Positions 25,569 to 33,683 are shown, numbered from the stretch's first letter. The stretch: 40,420 bases of DNA from Promethearchaeia archaeon (GCA_029856145.1 JAHQWK010000010.1:1-40420), one strand, 5' to 3'. The notes: generated from the sequence alone by a model not told the origin. Translations and numbers: made by a program.

Positions 25569-26351
25569 ATGTCAAGTTCTAACTTAGAAATGAAGTGGAT
25601 TAATTTCGTTAAAAGTCTTCGAAGTGTAGGAGTTCTATTAATTTTTGTAATGATTCCGTATTTAGCATTCGTGATAATTCCTATTCAATTTATTTTAACA
25701 TTGGTCGCTCTAAGAGATATTAATAACATAAATCGCGAACTGAATAACCCATTTCTTAATAATTTCCGTTCAAAATATTTAACGGCTAGTATTGTCAAAT
25801 TTATTGGCTCAATAATAGTTCATGTTGGAGGAGCAATGATAGCTTTTGTTCTAGCAATCGGTCCTATAATTGATCCTTTTGATTTAATACCTTTTCCTGG
25901 ATGGATACTCCCACCTACAATCACATTATTGGTTATTGGATTTGTAATTATGATTATTGGAAGTAGTGTTGAAGTAGGCGCTTGGGATAATTTAAAACTT
26001 TTTATTCAACAGAACAAAGATATGTTTCCAGAGAGAATCCTCAAGGATACTATAACTAGTGTAGAGAATTTAAGATCTGGAGCTTTATTGTGGGCACTTG
26101 GCTTTTTAATAATACCTATTTTAATAGGGTGGATATTCCAGCTAGTAGGCTATTTTGGTCTAAGTAACGTCGCTAAATGGGGAATGAAAATTGAACCAAT
26201 CACTCCTGTAACTCAAGACTTTCAACCAATCTCTACACCTACTCAAGACCCACAAACTATAGATGTCATTAAATTTTGTCCTATGTGTGGAGCTAGTGTA
26301 GCAGAAGGAGCTAGGTATTGTGGGGAATGTGGGGTACAATTAGTAGGTTAA
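25569..26351 (+). CDS. Multi-pass membrane protein with C-terminal zinc ribbon
   Basis: This 260-residue protein has about four hydrophobic segments (near residues 15-50, 75-100, 115-140 and 175-205). A Pro/Thr-rich linker ('PITPVTQDFQPISTPTQDPQ') and a single zinc ribbon follow, 'FCPMCGASVAEGARYCGECG'. The ribbon would face the cytoplasm on a flexible tether. Related architectures, often labelled DUF996-like or zinc-ribbon domain proteins, are frequent in archaea without assigned function. It stands alone between divergent and convergent neighbours. Confidence 0.72.
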   Translation: MSSSNLEMKWINFVKSLRSVGVLLIFVMIPYLAFVIIPIQFILTLVALRDINNINRELNNPFLNNFRSKYLTASIVKFIGSIIVHVGGAMIAFVLAIGPIIDPFDLIPFPGWILPPTITLLVIGFVIMIIGSSVEVGAWDNLKLFIQQNKDMFPERILKDTITSVENLRSGALLWALGFLIIPILIGWIFQLVGYFGLSNVAKWGMKIEPITPVTQDFQPISTPTQDPQTIDVIKFCPMCGASVAEGARYCGECGVQLVG

Positions 26352-26395
26352 AAAAAGATTAGACAATATTTTTTTATAAATTGTTTTCTATTACT

Positions 26396-27529
26396 TTATA
26401 TTTCAACATATGCTTCTTTAATTGCTGAACAACCACCACATCTTACACAACCGGCTTTATTTTCTAAAGGGTTAACTCCATATTCTCTCATTAGTTTTGC
26501 ACTCTCCTTATAAATTTCTAATAATTCACTGTAATTGGTGATTGGCAAATCCTTTTTACCAGGAATAGACCTTACTGGCGTAATATAAGGGATAACACCA
26601 ATAGAAATAATATTTTCTACATTTTTTATAAAATCAACCTTAGATTCTCCAAATCCTGTTAATACATAACTACTAACTTGATTTTTTCCAAAAATCTCAA
26701 TCGCATGCTTCCAATTCTTTTCAAATACTTCGTAGGAAATGCTGAATTTACCAGGTGTAATCTCTTGCCTTAATGATTCACCAAGAACTTCAATATGAAT
26801 TCCAATAGAGTCAGCTCCAGCTTCTTTCAATCTATCAATATAACTTAAATCCTCTAAAGCTTCAATTTGAATATGTAAAGGAATATCAGCGTGATCTATT
26901 TTAATTCCTTTTAATAATTCGATATAACGATTTGCTCCTTTATCGATATTTTCATCTGTTCCACTTGTTAAAGTCATATGAGAACATCTCTCTTCTTTCT
27001 TTGCTGCTGTAATTACTTCAGACATTTGCAGTGCATTTTTTTCTTCAATAGTAGTGTCATATTGAAGACTCAATTCAATTCCACAAAACTTACAAGGTTC
27101 ACCACATGCCCAATAGACGCATTTTTGATAAATTGTACTAGCTAAGCAATCAACGCCGTGTACTAGAGCTATCTTTTTCATTTCAAATCCATCTGTCGTT
27201 TTTTCTAAATAAAACTTTGGATTCTCAACAAGCTTTAAATTCCCAAAAAATCGGTTGCTTTTATTATCATAAACTTCGAAAAAATCTCCTTTTTTTTCTC
27301 CCAAAAGTAAGCTTGCTTTTTCTTTACTATTCCATAAAGCGACATTTACTAATGTTGTATCATCCTCTAATATAAAATACCTACCACCAAGTGGTCCAGC
27401 ACCACCTTTTCTACCAAAATCAATTTCAATTCCTTGCTCTTTATATTTAGTAATCAATTCTTTATTTAAGTACAACCCTTTACACAGTAATTCAGTCTTC
27501 TGGATTAAAGCAGTTTCTGCATCTATCAT
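26396..27529 (-). CDS. MSMEG_0568-type radical SAM protein
   Basis: This 377-residue protein has C142, C146 and C149 in 'WACGEPCKFCGIE' as the radical SAM cluster ligands. Features resembling the MSMEG_0568 family are the N-terminal 'FGRKGGAGPLGGRYFIL', 'MKKIALVHGVDCLASTIYQKC', 'MTLTSGTDE', 'VLTGFGES' and a C-terminal cysteine cluster 'CVRCGGC'. In bacteria that family sits in a conserved cluster with a nitrilase, a glycosyltransferase and a GNAT protein. None of these partners is adjacent here, so it is an orphan copy. The product of the pathway is not something I can state. Confidence 0.72.
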   Translation of the reverse strand: MIDAETALIQKTELLCKGLYLNKELITKYKEQGIEIDFGRKGGAGPLGGRYFILEDDTTLVNVALWNSKEKASLLLGEKKGDFFEVYDNKSNRFFGNLKLVENPKFYLEKTTDGFEMKKIALVHGVDCLASTIYQKCVYWACGEPCKFCGIELSLQYDTTIEEKNALQMSEVITAAKKEERCSHMTLTSGTDENIDKGANRYIELLKGIKIDHADIPLHIQIEALEDLSYIDRLKEAGADSIGIHIEVLGESLRQEITPGKFSISYEVFEKNWKHAIEIFGKNQVSSYVLTGFGESKVDFIKNVENIISIGVIPYITPVRSIPGKKDLPITNYSELLEIYKESAKLMREYGVNPLENKAGCVRCGGCSAIKEAYVEI

Positions 27530-27709
27530 TATTTTCTAAAGAAGGTAAAGATTATTTTTAAATTTATTTTGAATTAGCATTTTTTATTTATTCGCTATGG
27601 AATTTAAATGTGGAGCTTATTTAATTTTGAGTGTTATTAAAAATAAAATCATTAATCAAAACTTTTATTAACAACTTTATCCAATCTCTTTTTACATTAA
27701 AAAAAAGAT

Positions 27710-27751
27710 TAAGTTGGAAAGAAAAGCATATGCCTAAGTTGGAAAGAAAAG
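27710..27751 (+). repeat. 17-base direct repeat flanking a start codon
   Basis: TAAGTTGGAAAGAAAAG occurs twice, at 27710-27726 and 27735-27751, with a period of 25 bases. The start codon of the SRPBCC gene (27730) lies between the copies. The first copy supplies a GGAAAG-type ribosome binding region and the second encodes residues 3-8 of the protein. Confidence 0.8.
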
Positions 27752-28143
27752 TAGATATTACTGCCTCTCAAGAAAAGATTTGGCAAATTATTGATGATGA
27801 TGATGATTATGCTAGGTGGAATATTGTTGTAAACGAGGTAACCAAACTTGGTGAAGGTAATTATTTTTTCAAAACAAATGTTGGAGATATCACATCTACT
27901 CGTATAGAAACAAATGCACCTGAAAGTCTTGCTGCTACTCAAGAAGGGAGCCCCATGACAAGCTTGGGTTATATTTTAAAACCTAAAGGGGATGTTGTAG
28001 AAGCTACAATCTGGACTGAATTTGATGATGCAAACCAAGAAACTGTTTTAGGAATTGCTGGAGAAATGCTCTTAAAAAGCTTAAAAAAGTACGCAGAACA
28101 CCTTGAATCTGGTGGTAATCCAGAGGAATTCAATAAAAAATAA
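27730..28143 (+). CDS. SRPBCC (START/Bet v1-like) domain protein
   Basis: This protein of about 137 residues starts MPKLERKVDITASQEKIWQIIDD. The phrase 'DITASQEKIWQIIDDxDDYARWNIVVNEV' is the usual opening of polyketide-cyclase/SRPBCC proteins: a beta strand, then two short helices over a hydrophobic cavity. The closing long helix is 'IAGEMLLKSLKKYAEHLE'. Such proteins bind lipids or other hydrophobic ligands. I use ATG 27730 rather than an upstream in-frame start, because the extra N-terminal residues would be a low-complexity extension and the repeat copy ahead offers a ribosome binding site. A run of five GAT codons makes an acidic DDDDD loop. Confidence 0.8.
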   Translation: MPKLERKVDITASQEKIWQIIDDDDDYARWNIVVNEVTKLGEGNYFFKTNVGDITSTRIETNAPESLAATQEGSPMTSLGYILKPKGDVVEATIWTEFDDANQETVLGIAGEMLLKSLKKYAEHLESGGNPEEFNKK

Positions 28144-28166
28144 AAAGATTTATTTATAAAATTTAA

Positions 28167-28176
28167 TTTTTTTTTT
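28167..28176 (+). terminator. Oligo-T terminator after the SRPBCC gene
   Basis: Ten T in a row begin 23 bases after the stop codon, in the orientation of the upstream gene. This is a typical archaeal termination signal. Confidence 0.55.
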
Positions 28177-28352
28177 CCATTACTCTCTATCTCTTAAAAT
28201 AGTGAAAATAATTTTTAACGACTCATTAAAATCCATGCGAGGAATATTAATTTCTAATTTAAATTTATTTTGATTATTATTTGAACAATTCAAAAGACTT
28301 CAGTCATAATAAAACTTATTAGAAATAACAAATTTTAAAAAAACATAATAAA

Positions 28353-28377
28353 ATAAATTTAATTAAATTAAATTTAT
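28353..28377. repeat. AT-only perfect inverted repeat before the L10e gene
   Basis: ATAAATTTAAT and its reverse complement ATTAAATTTAT are separated by TAA, about 52-76 bases upstream of the L10e start. It overlaps the place where a TATA box would be expected. Because it contains only A and T it may be a chance palindrome. Confidence 0.5.
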
Positions 28378-28428
28378 CAATGCTTAAAGAAGTTAAAGCA
28401 AATTAACCAAAACGGTGAATAGGAATAG

Positions 28429-29061
28429 ATGGCGTCGAAAAGACCTTGGAGATGTTACAGTAAATGGAGCAGAAGGCCTTATCAATATAAGAGATCCGCT
28501 AACCATAGGCGGGAATACGCAAGAGGTGGAGCCCAGTCAAAAATACAGAGATATTGGGGAGGTAATAAATCAATTCCATGGGAGGATTGGGAGCTTGTAG
28601 TTGGTTTAAAAGTTAATTCCCAAATTCAAATATCTTCAAATAGTCTTGAAGCGATTAGAATCACTATCAACGGTGTCCTTCAAAGAAAACTTGGAAGACA
28701 AAATTATCGACTTCGGATACGCCCAAAACCATTTCAAAAATATAGAGAGAACAGAATGTTGGCATTTGCTGGTGCAGATCGTGTACAATCTGGGATGAGA
28801 AATTCTTTTGGAAGATCCACTGGAGTTTGTGCCCGTGTTCGAGCAGGGCAAATAGTAGTTGATGTAGGGTGTAATCTTAGAGATCTTCCTTTAGTACGAG
28901 ATCGCACAAGAGTTGCTAGCATGAAAATCTCCAGCTCCTGTCAAACCGTAGTTCTAAGATACAAAACACAGGATCTCCTAAAGAAATCCGGTCTACCACT
29001 ATATAATGATAAAAAAAGAAGAGAAATACCTCTTTATGAATTAGAGTTTGCTACTACCTAA
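28429..29061 (+). CDS. rpl10e: Large-subunit ribosomal protein L10e (uL16)
   Basis: This is the archaeal/eukaryotic form of uL16, which sits near the tRNA-binding cleft of the large ribosomal subunit. The 210-residue product has 'MASKRPWRCYSKWSRRPY' at the N-terminus, 'ISSNSLEAIRITINGVLQRKLG', 'RLRIRPKPFQKYRENRMLAFAGADRVQSGMRNSFGRSTGVCARVRAGQIVVDV' in the core and a basic C-terminus. The start has GGTGA ten bases upstream. The core motifs are strong, but the stretch at residues 30-60 differs from the usual L10e text. The gene stands alone, not in a ribosomal operon. Confidence 0.93.
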   Translation: MASKRPWRCYSKWSRRPYQYKRSANHRREYARGGAQSKIQRYWGGNKSIPWEDWELVVGLKVNSQIQISSNSLEAIRITINGVLQRKLGRQNYRLRIRPKPFQKYRENRMLAFAGADRVQSGMRNSFGRSTGVCARVRAGQIVVDVGCNLRDLPLVRDRTRVASMKISSSCQTVVLRYKTQDLLKKSGLPLYNDKKRREIPLYELEFATT

Positions 29062-29409
29062 ATTAGATCTATTTTACAAATACTCTATTCTTTATGTTCA
29101 TTAAATATTGAGATTTAAAATTGATATGACAAAAGGCGAAAGTGGTATCATTACAATTATATTATAAACAAAACATAATCTTAACATAGAGAATGATTCT
29201 CTAAATTCCCTCTCATAAAACTTTTGAATAATTATGATTCCTACATGCCAAAGATGACATCCTAAAGCAACCAAAATTTTGCTAAACCATTGATGTCTTA
29301 GTTTATAGTTTATCTGAAATACTTAAATAAATCTAGTTAAATTATAAAATATTATAAAGTGTTAATATTCAAAAAATCAAACAACATAAAAGTCATTTGA
29401 AAACTAATC
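29062..29409. other. 348-base intergenic region with two inverted repeats, no gene seen
   Basis: No convincing ORF or tRNA is present. Two structures stand out. The first is TAGAGAA-tga-TTCTCTA at 29189-29205. The second is an extended fold at 29251-29299, where ACATC (29257-29261) pairs with GATGT (29292-29296) and the flanking AAG pairs with CTT across a three-base bulge. Inside it, AGCAA (29266-29270) pairs with TTGCT (29279-29283). The second fold could be a leader or a small RNA; this is inference. Confidence 0.5.
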
Positions 29410-30759
29410 TTGAGAAATCTCAAACCTTTCTTTAATCCTAAGAGTATTTTAATAGTTGGCGTTTCAAGAAAAGCCTATACTTTCAGTTATACAATTCTTA
29501 AAAATCTTTTAGAGATTTTTTATCGAGGGAATGTATATATTTTAAATCCTAATGCTGATGAAATTCTAGGAATCCAATCATATCATTCTTTAGAGGAGCT
29601 GCCAGAGATACCTGAACTTGCAGTAATCGTTTTAGGAAAGAAAATTGCTGAGATATTTGAGAAATTAGCGAAATTTGGAGTCAAAAATATTGCTATTGAA
29701 TCAGAACTAAGAATTGAAACAGAAGATCCCATATTAATAGAAAATTTGAATAAAATAAGTGAAAAGTATAGTGTATCATATATGGGCCCATCAATGCTTG
29801 GGATTATTAATTTCAATAATAATTTTACTACTTCTATAATCCCTGTAAGACAATACCTTATGCAAAGACACAGAAAAATAAAAGAAGGCATAAGTTTTAT
29901 TGCTCAATCCGGTGGATTAGCTGGAGCGATGGGTTGGTGGGCACCATCTCAAGATTTACCGATTTCTAAGGTAATCCATCTAGGATACGGATTTGACATT
30001 AATGATGCAGATGTTTTGGAGTATTTTAAAGAGGATGAGACAACCAAAGTTATTTCAATGTTTTTAAGAGAAATTACAGATGAAATTATTAATGTTGTGA
30101 AAGAATTAGCTCCATTAAAACCAGTTTTATTCTTTTATGTAGGAAAAGATGATGATAGAGAAAAAAAGTTAATTGACGTCGGGGGAATCAGTGTGCTAAA
30201 CTATATTGAGCTTTTTGATCTAGCAAAAATATTTCTTTGGTGTCCAGAGCCAAAAGGTTCTAATTTAGGGATAATAGGACCAAGTTCTGGAGCAATATAT
30301 TTAATCGTTAAGGAGATGAGAAATCAAGGATTATCACTAGCTAAAGTAACTCAAGAACACAAAGAAATTATCCTTGATAAAGTAGGAGGCTCAACTTGTA
30401 AATTAGGAAATCCAGTAGATTATTGGCCACCTGAAAGGTTTGTCGGAACAAATATTTGTGAAATATACAATACTTCTTCAAAAACGTTATTAAAGGATGA
30501 TGCTGTGGATGGATTAATTTTAGCTTTAGAATTCTTTATAGAAATTGAATTTGATTTTATTATTTTTGATAAAATTAAGAAAGCTTTTCCTGATAAACCA
30601 ATAATTACAATATTAATTCAAGCAGAACACGAAGGGGCAAAAAGAGTGACTTCTCGAGCGACAACTCTAAAGATACCAGTCTTTGAAAATGAAGTAGAAC
30701 GTGCTGTCAGAGGATATAAATTACTTTATGATTGGTATTCAAAAATAAAAAAGAAATAG
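29410..30759 (+). CDS. CoA-binding protein related to ADP-forming acyl-CoA synthetase alpha subunit, without the phospho-histidine segment
   Basis: This 449-residue protein is read from a TTG start. The N-terminal CoA-binding fold ('FFNPKSILIVGVSRKAYTFSY'), the succinyl-CoA-ligase-like middle ('GISFIAQSGGLAGAMGWWA', 'GYGFDINDADVLEYFKEDETTKVISMFL') and the third domain ('NLGIIGPSSGAIYLIVKEM', 'GNPVDYWPPE') match the alpha half of archaeal acetyl-CoA synthetase (ADP-forming). In active enzymes a 'SHTG' loop with the phosphorylated histidine follows 'KPVI..K.G'. Here 'KPVLFFYVGKDDDREKKL' runs straight into 'IDVGGISVLNYIELFD', so that loop is missing. No ATP-grasp beta subunit is nearby. It is probably a CoA- or acyl-CoA-binding paralog rather than a working synthetase. 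Confidence 0.82.
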   Translation: MRNLKPFFNPKSILIVGVSRKAYTFSYTILKNLLEIFYRGNVYILNPNADEILGIQSYHSLEELPEIPELAVIVLGKKIAEIFEKLAKFGVKNIAIESELRIETEDPILIENLNKISEKYSVSYMGPSMLGIINFNNNFTTSIIPVRQYLMQRHRKIKEGISFIAQSGGLAGAMGWWAPSQDLPISKVIHLGYGFDINDADVLEYFKEDETTKVISMFLREITDEIINVVKELAPLKPVLFFYVGKDDDREKKLIDVGGISVLNYIELFDLAKIFLWCPEPKGSNLGIIGPSSGAIYLIVKEMRNQGLSLAKVTQEHKEIILDKVGGSTCKLGNPVDYWPPERFVGTNICEIYNTSSKTLLKDDAVDGLILALEFFIEIEFDFIIFDKIKKAFPDKPIITILIQAEHEGAKRVTSRATTLKIPVFENEVERAVRGYKLLYDWYSKIKKK

Positions 30760-30763
30760 AAAA

Positions 30764-32023
30764 TTAACTTGTGAAAATATCTTTCAATTCATCGGGAATT
30801 TCTGCCGATTCATCCATTAATGAAAGAGCATAAACTTTATCACCGCATTTACACTTTTTCCCTTCAAATAGATAGAATTTGAATTGATTTTTCCAATTAC
30901 TAATTTGAACACTCTTTATTTCAGCAACTTCGCCACATACACAATAAATTGCCATATTTTCTGAATAATTAGGTATAATAGTTGCGAAATCATTTGGAGC
31001 TTTGCTAAATTCAGAGTTATTTAATATATCGTTAATTTTATCAGCAAATTTATCTCTAAGAGCTGGTTCAAAATAGTTGATAATTCCATCACGTCCTTTC
31101 ATGTTTGTAAGTACAATAAAGTTTTTCTCCATCTTTTCAGCTGGTCCTTTTCCAGGAATTATTGGTTGTTGGTATTGTTGAAGTTGCTGTGGTACTGGAA
31201 TAGGTTCTACACCAGAAGGATATTCAAAAGTATAAATGTATTGCATCGTTCCTTTTATGTTCTTTTGATTTATTAGGTTTAAGTTTTCATAATCCTGGCT
31301 GTGGAGAACAAACTTTATTAATTGAAGAGGAACTCTTAATTCTATAAGCCTTATTCTAATGTTTTCTAATAATTCACCGGCAAAGTTCTTCAATATCATA
31401 ATATCTTCTCTATAATCAGAGTAAATCTGGTTTTTATACTCATCTTTAAACGCAAACCATTTTTTAACAACACTACTTCTAATTAATTGAGGAGCCATGC
31501 AAAAGACACACAATATAGGAAGTACAAAATAGGTTAACTCTGGCCAAATAAATGATATTACAACTGGAATAAACATAGGTAGCATAAGAAGTAATGACAT
31601 TTTGCGTAAACGTTTTTCAACTGAAGTTTTTACCCCTTTACTAATAGCAAGTTCTTCCGCTTTTAATTTTAACTTGTTGATGATGTCTATAATCTCTTTT
31701 GATTCAAAACCTTGCTTCAAAAGTCTATCCTCTTCTCTTTCCCCTCCTAAAGTGTTTAAATGGGTTGATGTATCCTTTATATACTGATTTAGTGTATTAT
31801 CCTTAAAGATGAATTGTAACGTTTCTTCAGAGAAAAAGTCTAAAAAGCGAACAATAAAGAGTTTTTTCTCAATATCTTTAATATCTGCTTCATTCAAACC
31901 AAGAGCTTCTTGAATCATTTGACCTTGTGTTTTTCTAGGTTGCTTTCCTAACTTTTTCTTTTTTTTCTCTTCAGTCCCCGAACTTTCAGAGTTTACTCTT
32001 TCATCATTTTCAGTGTTCTTCAT
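30764..32023 (-). CDS. Hypothetical two-helix membrane protein with cytoplasmic domains and C-terminal CxC/CxCG motifs
   Basis: This 419-residue protein has a Lys/Glu-rich start (KKKKKLGKQPRKTQ), a helical region, and a pair of adjacent hydrophobic segments near residues 145-185 ('LLLMLPMFIPVVISFIWP', 'YFVLPILCVFCMAPQLI'). A further helical region is followed by a Pro/Gln-rich linker ('PVPQQLQQYQQPIIPGKGP'). A C-terminal domain with 'YCVCGEVAEI' and 'KCKCGDKVYAL' may bind a metal. The two helices form a membrane hairpin, so both ends probably face the cytoplasm. I do not recognise the family. It is convergent with the CoA-binding protein gene, five bases away. Confidence 0.7.
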   Translation of the reverse strand: MKNTENDERVNSESSGTEEKKKKKLGKQPRKTQGQMIQEALGLNEADIKDIEKKLFIVRFLDFFSEETLQFIFKDNTLNQYIKDTSTHLNTLGGEREEDRLLKQGFESKEIIDIINKLKLKAEELAISKGVKTSVEKRLRKMSLLLMLPMFIPVVISFIWPELTYFVLPILCVFCMAPQLIRSSVVKKWFAFKDEYKNQIYSDYREDIMILKNFAGELLENIRIRLIELRVPLQLIKFVLHSQDYENLNLINQKNIKGTMQYIYTFEYPSGVEPIPVPQQLQQYQQPIIPGKGPAEKMEKNFIVLTNMKGRDGIINYFEPALRDKFADKINDILNNSEFSKAPNDFATIIPNYSENMAIYCVCGEVAEIKSVQISNWKNQFKFYLFEGKKCKCGDKVYALSLMDESAEIPDELKDIFTS

Positions 32024-32206
32024 AATGTATTCAAAAATTATTGTTTTAAAAGTTAAGCTATGTAATTTTTGACTGATAATTAACTTTTGGAAAATTCTTA
32101 CTTTAACTGTACATCTTAGAAATCAAAAGAAATCTGATGGGGGATAATAATCATCAAGATACAATGAGTAAATTAAATACTATTTTGATTATAAAAGTAA
32201 GATTAA

Positions 32207-32884
32207 TTAAAACTTATATTTGTAAATTGCATTTCGAATTTTCTTTGCAGCCATATTTGGGTTTTTTGCTCGAGTAATCGCTCCACCTACAATGATAATA
32301 TCTACTGGATAAGCTAATATGTTAGGAATATCAGAAACTCTAATTCCTCCTGCCACTGCTAATTTTGGATGGGCTCGTAGCCGTTCTACTAATTCTAATT
32401 CTAATAATGGTGCTCGTCGTGATGTTTGGCGATCTAAACCGCTATGGACTAAGGCATAATGTAATTTTGTATCTTCATATTTAAGGTCTATTAGACCTGC
32501 TAACCTAATAGCTGGTGATCTTGACATTATAAGGTCTGCCATAATTTCTACATGAAAATCATGTGAAGCACGTAAAGCTTCTTCAATAGTGACGTCGTAA
32601 GCATCGGCAAGTATTGTAACAATATCGGCTTTCGCTTGAGCAGCCATTCGCACTTCAAGATATCCTGCATCAGCAGTTTTTAAATCAGCACAAATTAACT
32701 TGTCAGGGTGAGCCTCCTTTAATATTTGAACGACTCTAATACCTTCGGATTTTATTAAAGGAGTTCCAGCTTCAATAATATCTACAAAAGGAGCTACTTT
32801 TTTTGCTAGTGCCAGAGCTTCATCTAAAATTTCAAAATCCAAGGCTACTTGTAGCATAGGCAGTTGTTGCTTCATTTTATGCAT
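32207..32884 (-). CDS. 3-hexulose-6-phosphate synthase (orotidine decarboxylase-like family)
   Basis: The enzyme joins formaldehyde and ribulose 5-phosphate into 3-hexulose 6-phosphate. In archaea lacking the oxidative pentose pathway, the reverse direction supplies ribulose phosphate. The 225-residue TIM barrel has the family residues in order: 'LQVALDF' (D16), 'IIEAGTPLIKSEG' (E38), the catalytic 'ADLKTADAG' (D67, K69, D72), 'HSGLDRQ', 'VAGGIRVSDI' and 'IIVGGAITRAKNP'. ATG codons 9 and 27 bases inside could also be starts, the latter giving the common MLQVALDF opening. No hexulose-phosphate isomerase is adjacent. Confidence 0.9.
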   Translation of the reverse strand: MHKMKQQLPMLQVALDFEILDEALALAKKVAPFVDIIEAGTPLIKSEGIRVVQILKEAHPDKLICADLKTADAGYLEVRMAAQAKADIVTILADAYDVTIEEALRASHDFHVEIMADLIMSRSPAIRLAGLIDLKYEDTKLHYALVHSGLDRQTSRRAPLLELELVERLRAHPKLAVAGGIRVSDIPNILAYPVDIIIVGGAITRAKNPNMAAKKIRNAIYKYKF

Positions 32885-33195
32885 TTTCTTTTTTTACATT
32901 AGTTCTTATTACTAAATTAAAATTTGAAAATTTAAAAATCTAATTTCATAGTTAGTATTCGCTGAATTTTATAATAGTAATATACAATAATTAATATTTG
33001 TAAAAAATAGAAGCTAAATAGAAAAAATTAATCTGATATTTCCAAATTAATGAAAATAACTAAAAATTGAAGTAAAATGTTATTCTGAAAAAGAAATGTG
33101 AATAAGGATTAATAAATTATAAAAACAATCCTTTTTAAGATCCTTTTGCTTATTTTTATTAAAGAATATCATAAAATAAAACAACGTGAAATATA
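32885..33195. other. 311-base AT-rich intergenic region, nothing recognised
   Basis: The divergent region between the hexulose-phosphate synthase and the NifU-like gene holds no convincing ORF, RNA gene or strong inverted repeat. A TATA-like stretch is present, but such sequences are common in this composition. Confidence 0.5.
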
Positions 33196-33453
33196 GTGGA
33201 TAAAGATAAAGTTAAACAAGTTCTCGAAAAAATACGTCCGCAACTCCAAATGGATGGTGGAGATGTAGAACTCGTATCAATCGAAGATGATGGAACTGTA
33301 AAAGTGCGTCTGATGGGCCATTGTGCAGGTTGTAAATAGCTCTATCTCAGAGCTGTTAATCAAATGCACGCCCAGCAGACTATAAAATTCGGTATCGAAC
33401 GCGCAATTAAACAATTCGTGCCCGAGATTAAAGAAGTAGTGGCTGTTCCATAG
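33196..33453 (+). pseudogene. NifU-like Fe-S cluster scaffold domain interrupted by an in-frame UAG within a short hairpin insert
   Basis: Read from GTG 33196, the frame gives MDKDKVKQVLEKIRPQLQMD, then 'GGDVELVSIEDDGTVKVRLMGHCAGC'. This is the start of a NifU C-terminal domain, with C43 and C46 as the cluster-binding CxxC. Codon 48 is TAG (33337-33339). Ten codons later the same frame resumes with 'MHAQQTIKFGIERAIKQFVPEIKEVVAVP' and a TAG at 33451-33453, the normal second half. Removing about 27-30 bases would restore a standard domain. The part after the insert shows no decay. Options are a young pseudogene, an assembly error, RNA-level removal, stop readthrough, or restart at ATG 33364 giving two chains. 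The gene looks more GC-rich than its surroundings. Confidence 0.75.
33334..33363 (+). other. Hairpin insert in the NifU-like gene
   Basis: The 30 bases between the codon for C46 and ATG 33364 have no counterpart in the usual domain. They contain AGCTCT (33338-33343) and AGAGCT (33349-33354), a perfect six-pair stem with a five-base loop. It extends to nine pairs with 33335-33337 and 33355-33357 (one G-U). AAAT occurs at both borders (33334-33337 and 33362-33365). Outside the insert, GTGCA (33323-33327) can pair with TGCAC (33365-33369), so the insert lies at the tip of a longer fold. Confidence 0.7.
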
Positions 33454-33683
33454 TAAATCAATACAAATATTTCCTAATTTTTTTATTTTAATATATTTTA
33501 CATTCTCTTTCCTTAAATCTTCCGAATATACTATATCGTTCCGAAAAAACAAGTAATTTAAGTTATAACTTAACTCATAGATTTTGGGATAAAAACCTAA
33601 TCCATATTTCGTTATATTTCGATTAAATTTTTCACATACTTGATGCACTGTTGAAAAATAAAAAAAGAAAATTTTTTTTGCTC

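Noticed and set aside
33337..33339. UAG read as pyrrolysine
   Set aside because: UAG ends other genes here in the normal way (30757, 39370, 33451), and readthrough would leave a ten-residue insert beside the CxxC motif. It cannot be excluded without checking for pylT and pylS.
33334..33366. Ribosome hopping with matched take-off and landing codons
   Set aside because: The only matching triplet pair (AAA at 33334 and 33362) lands out of frame and soon meets a stop; no matched in-frame codons exist.
33323..33369. Canonical bulge-helix-bulge intron in the NifU-like gene
   Set aside because: The fold has GTGCA/TGCAC, then UUG/CAA and the nine-pair stem, but the loops are 2x1 and 2x3 instead of two three-base bulges around four pairs. 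Cutting at the places that geometry allows would also remove the second conserved Cys.
33337..33369. tRNA gene or fragment (TAGCTC...GAGC and CTGTTAA look like D-arm and Asn anticodon loop)
   Set aside because: No acceptor stem or T-arm can be formed at the right distances, and the D-loop lacks GG.
33277..33648. Minus-strand ORF of 123 codons opposite the NifU-like gene
   Set aside because: It is antisense to conserved coding sequence, has no recognisable domain, and exists only because the insert and spacer lack stops.
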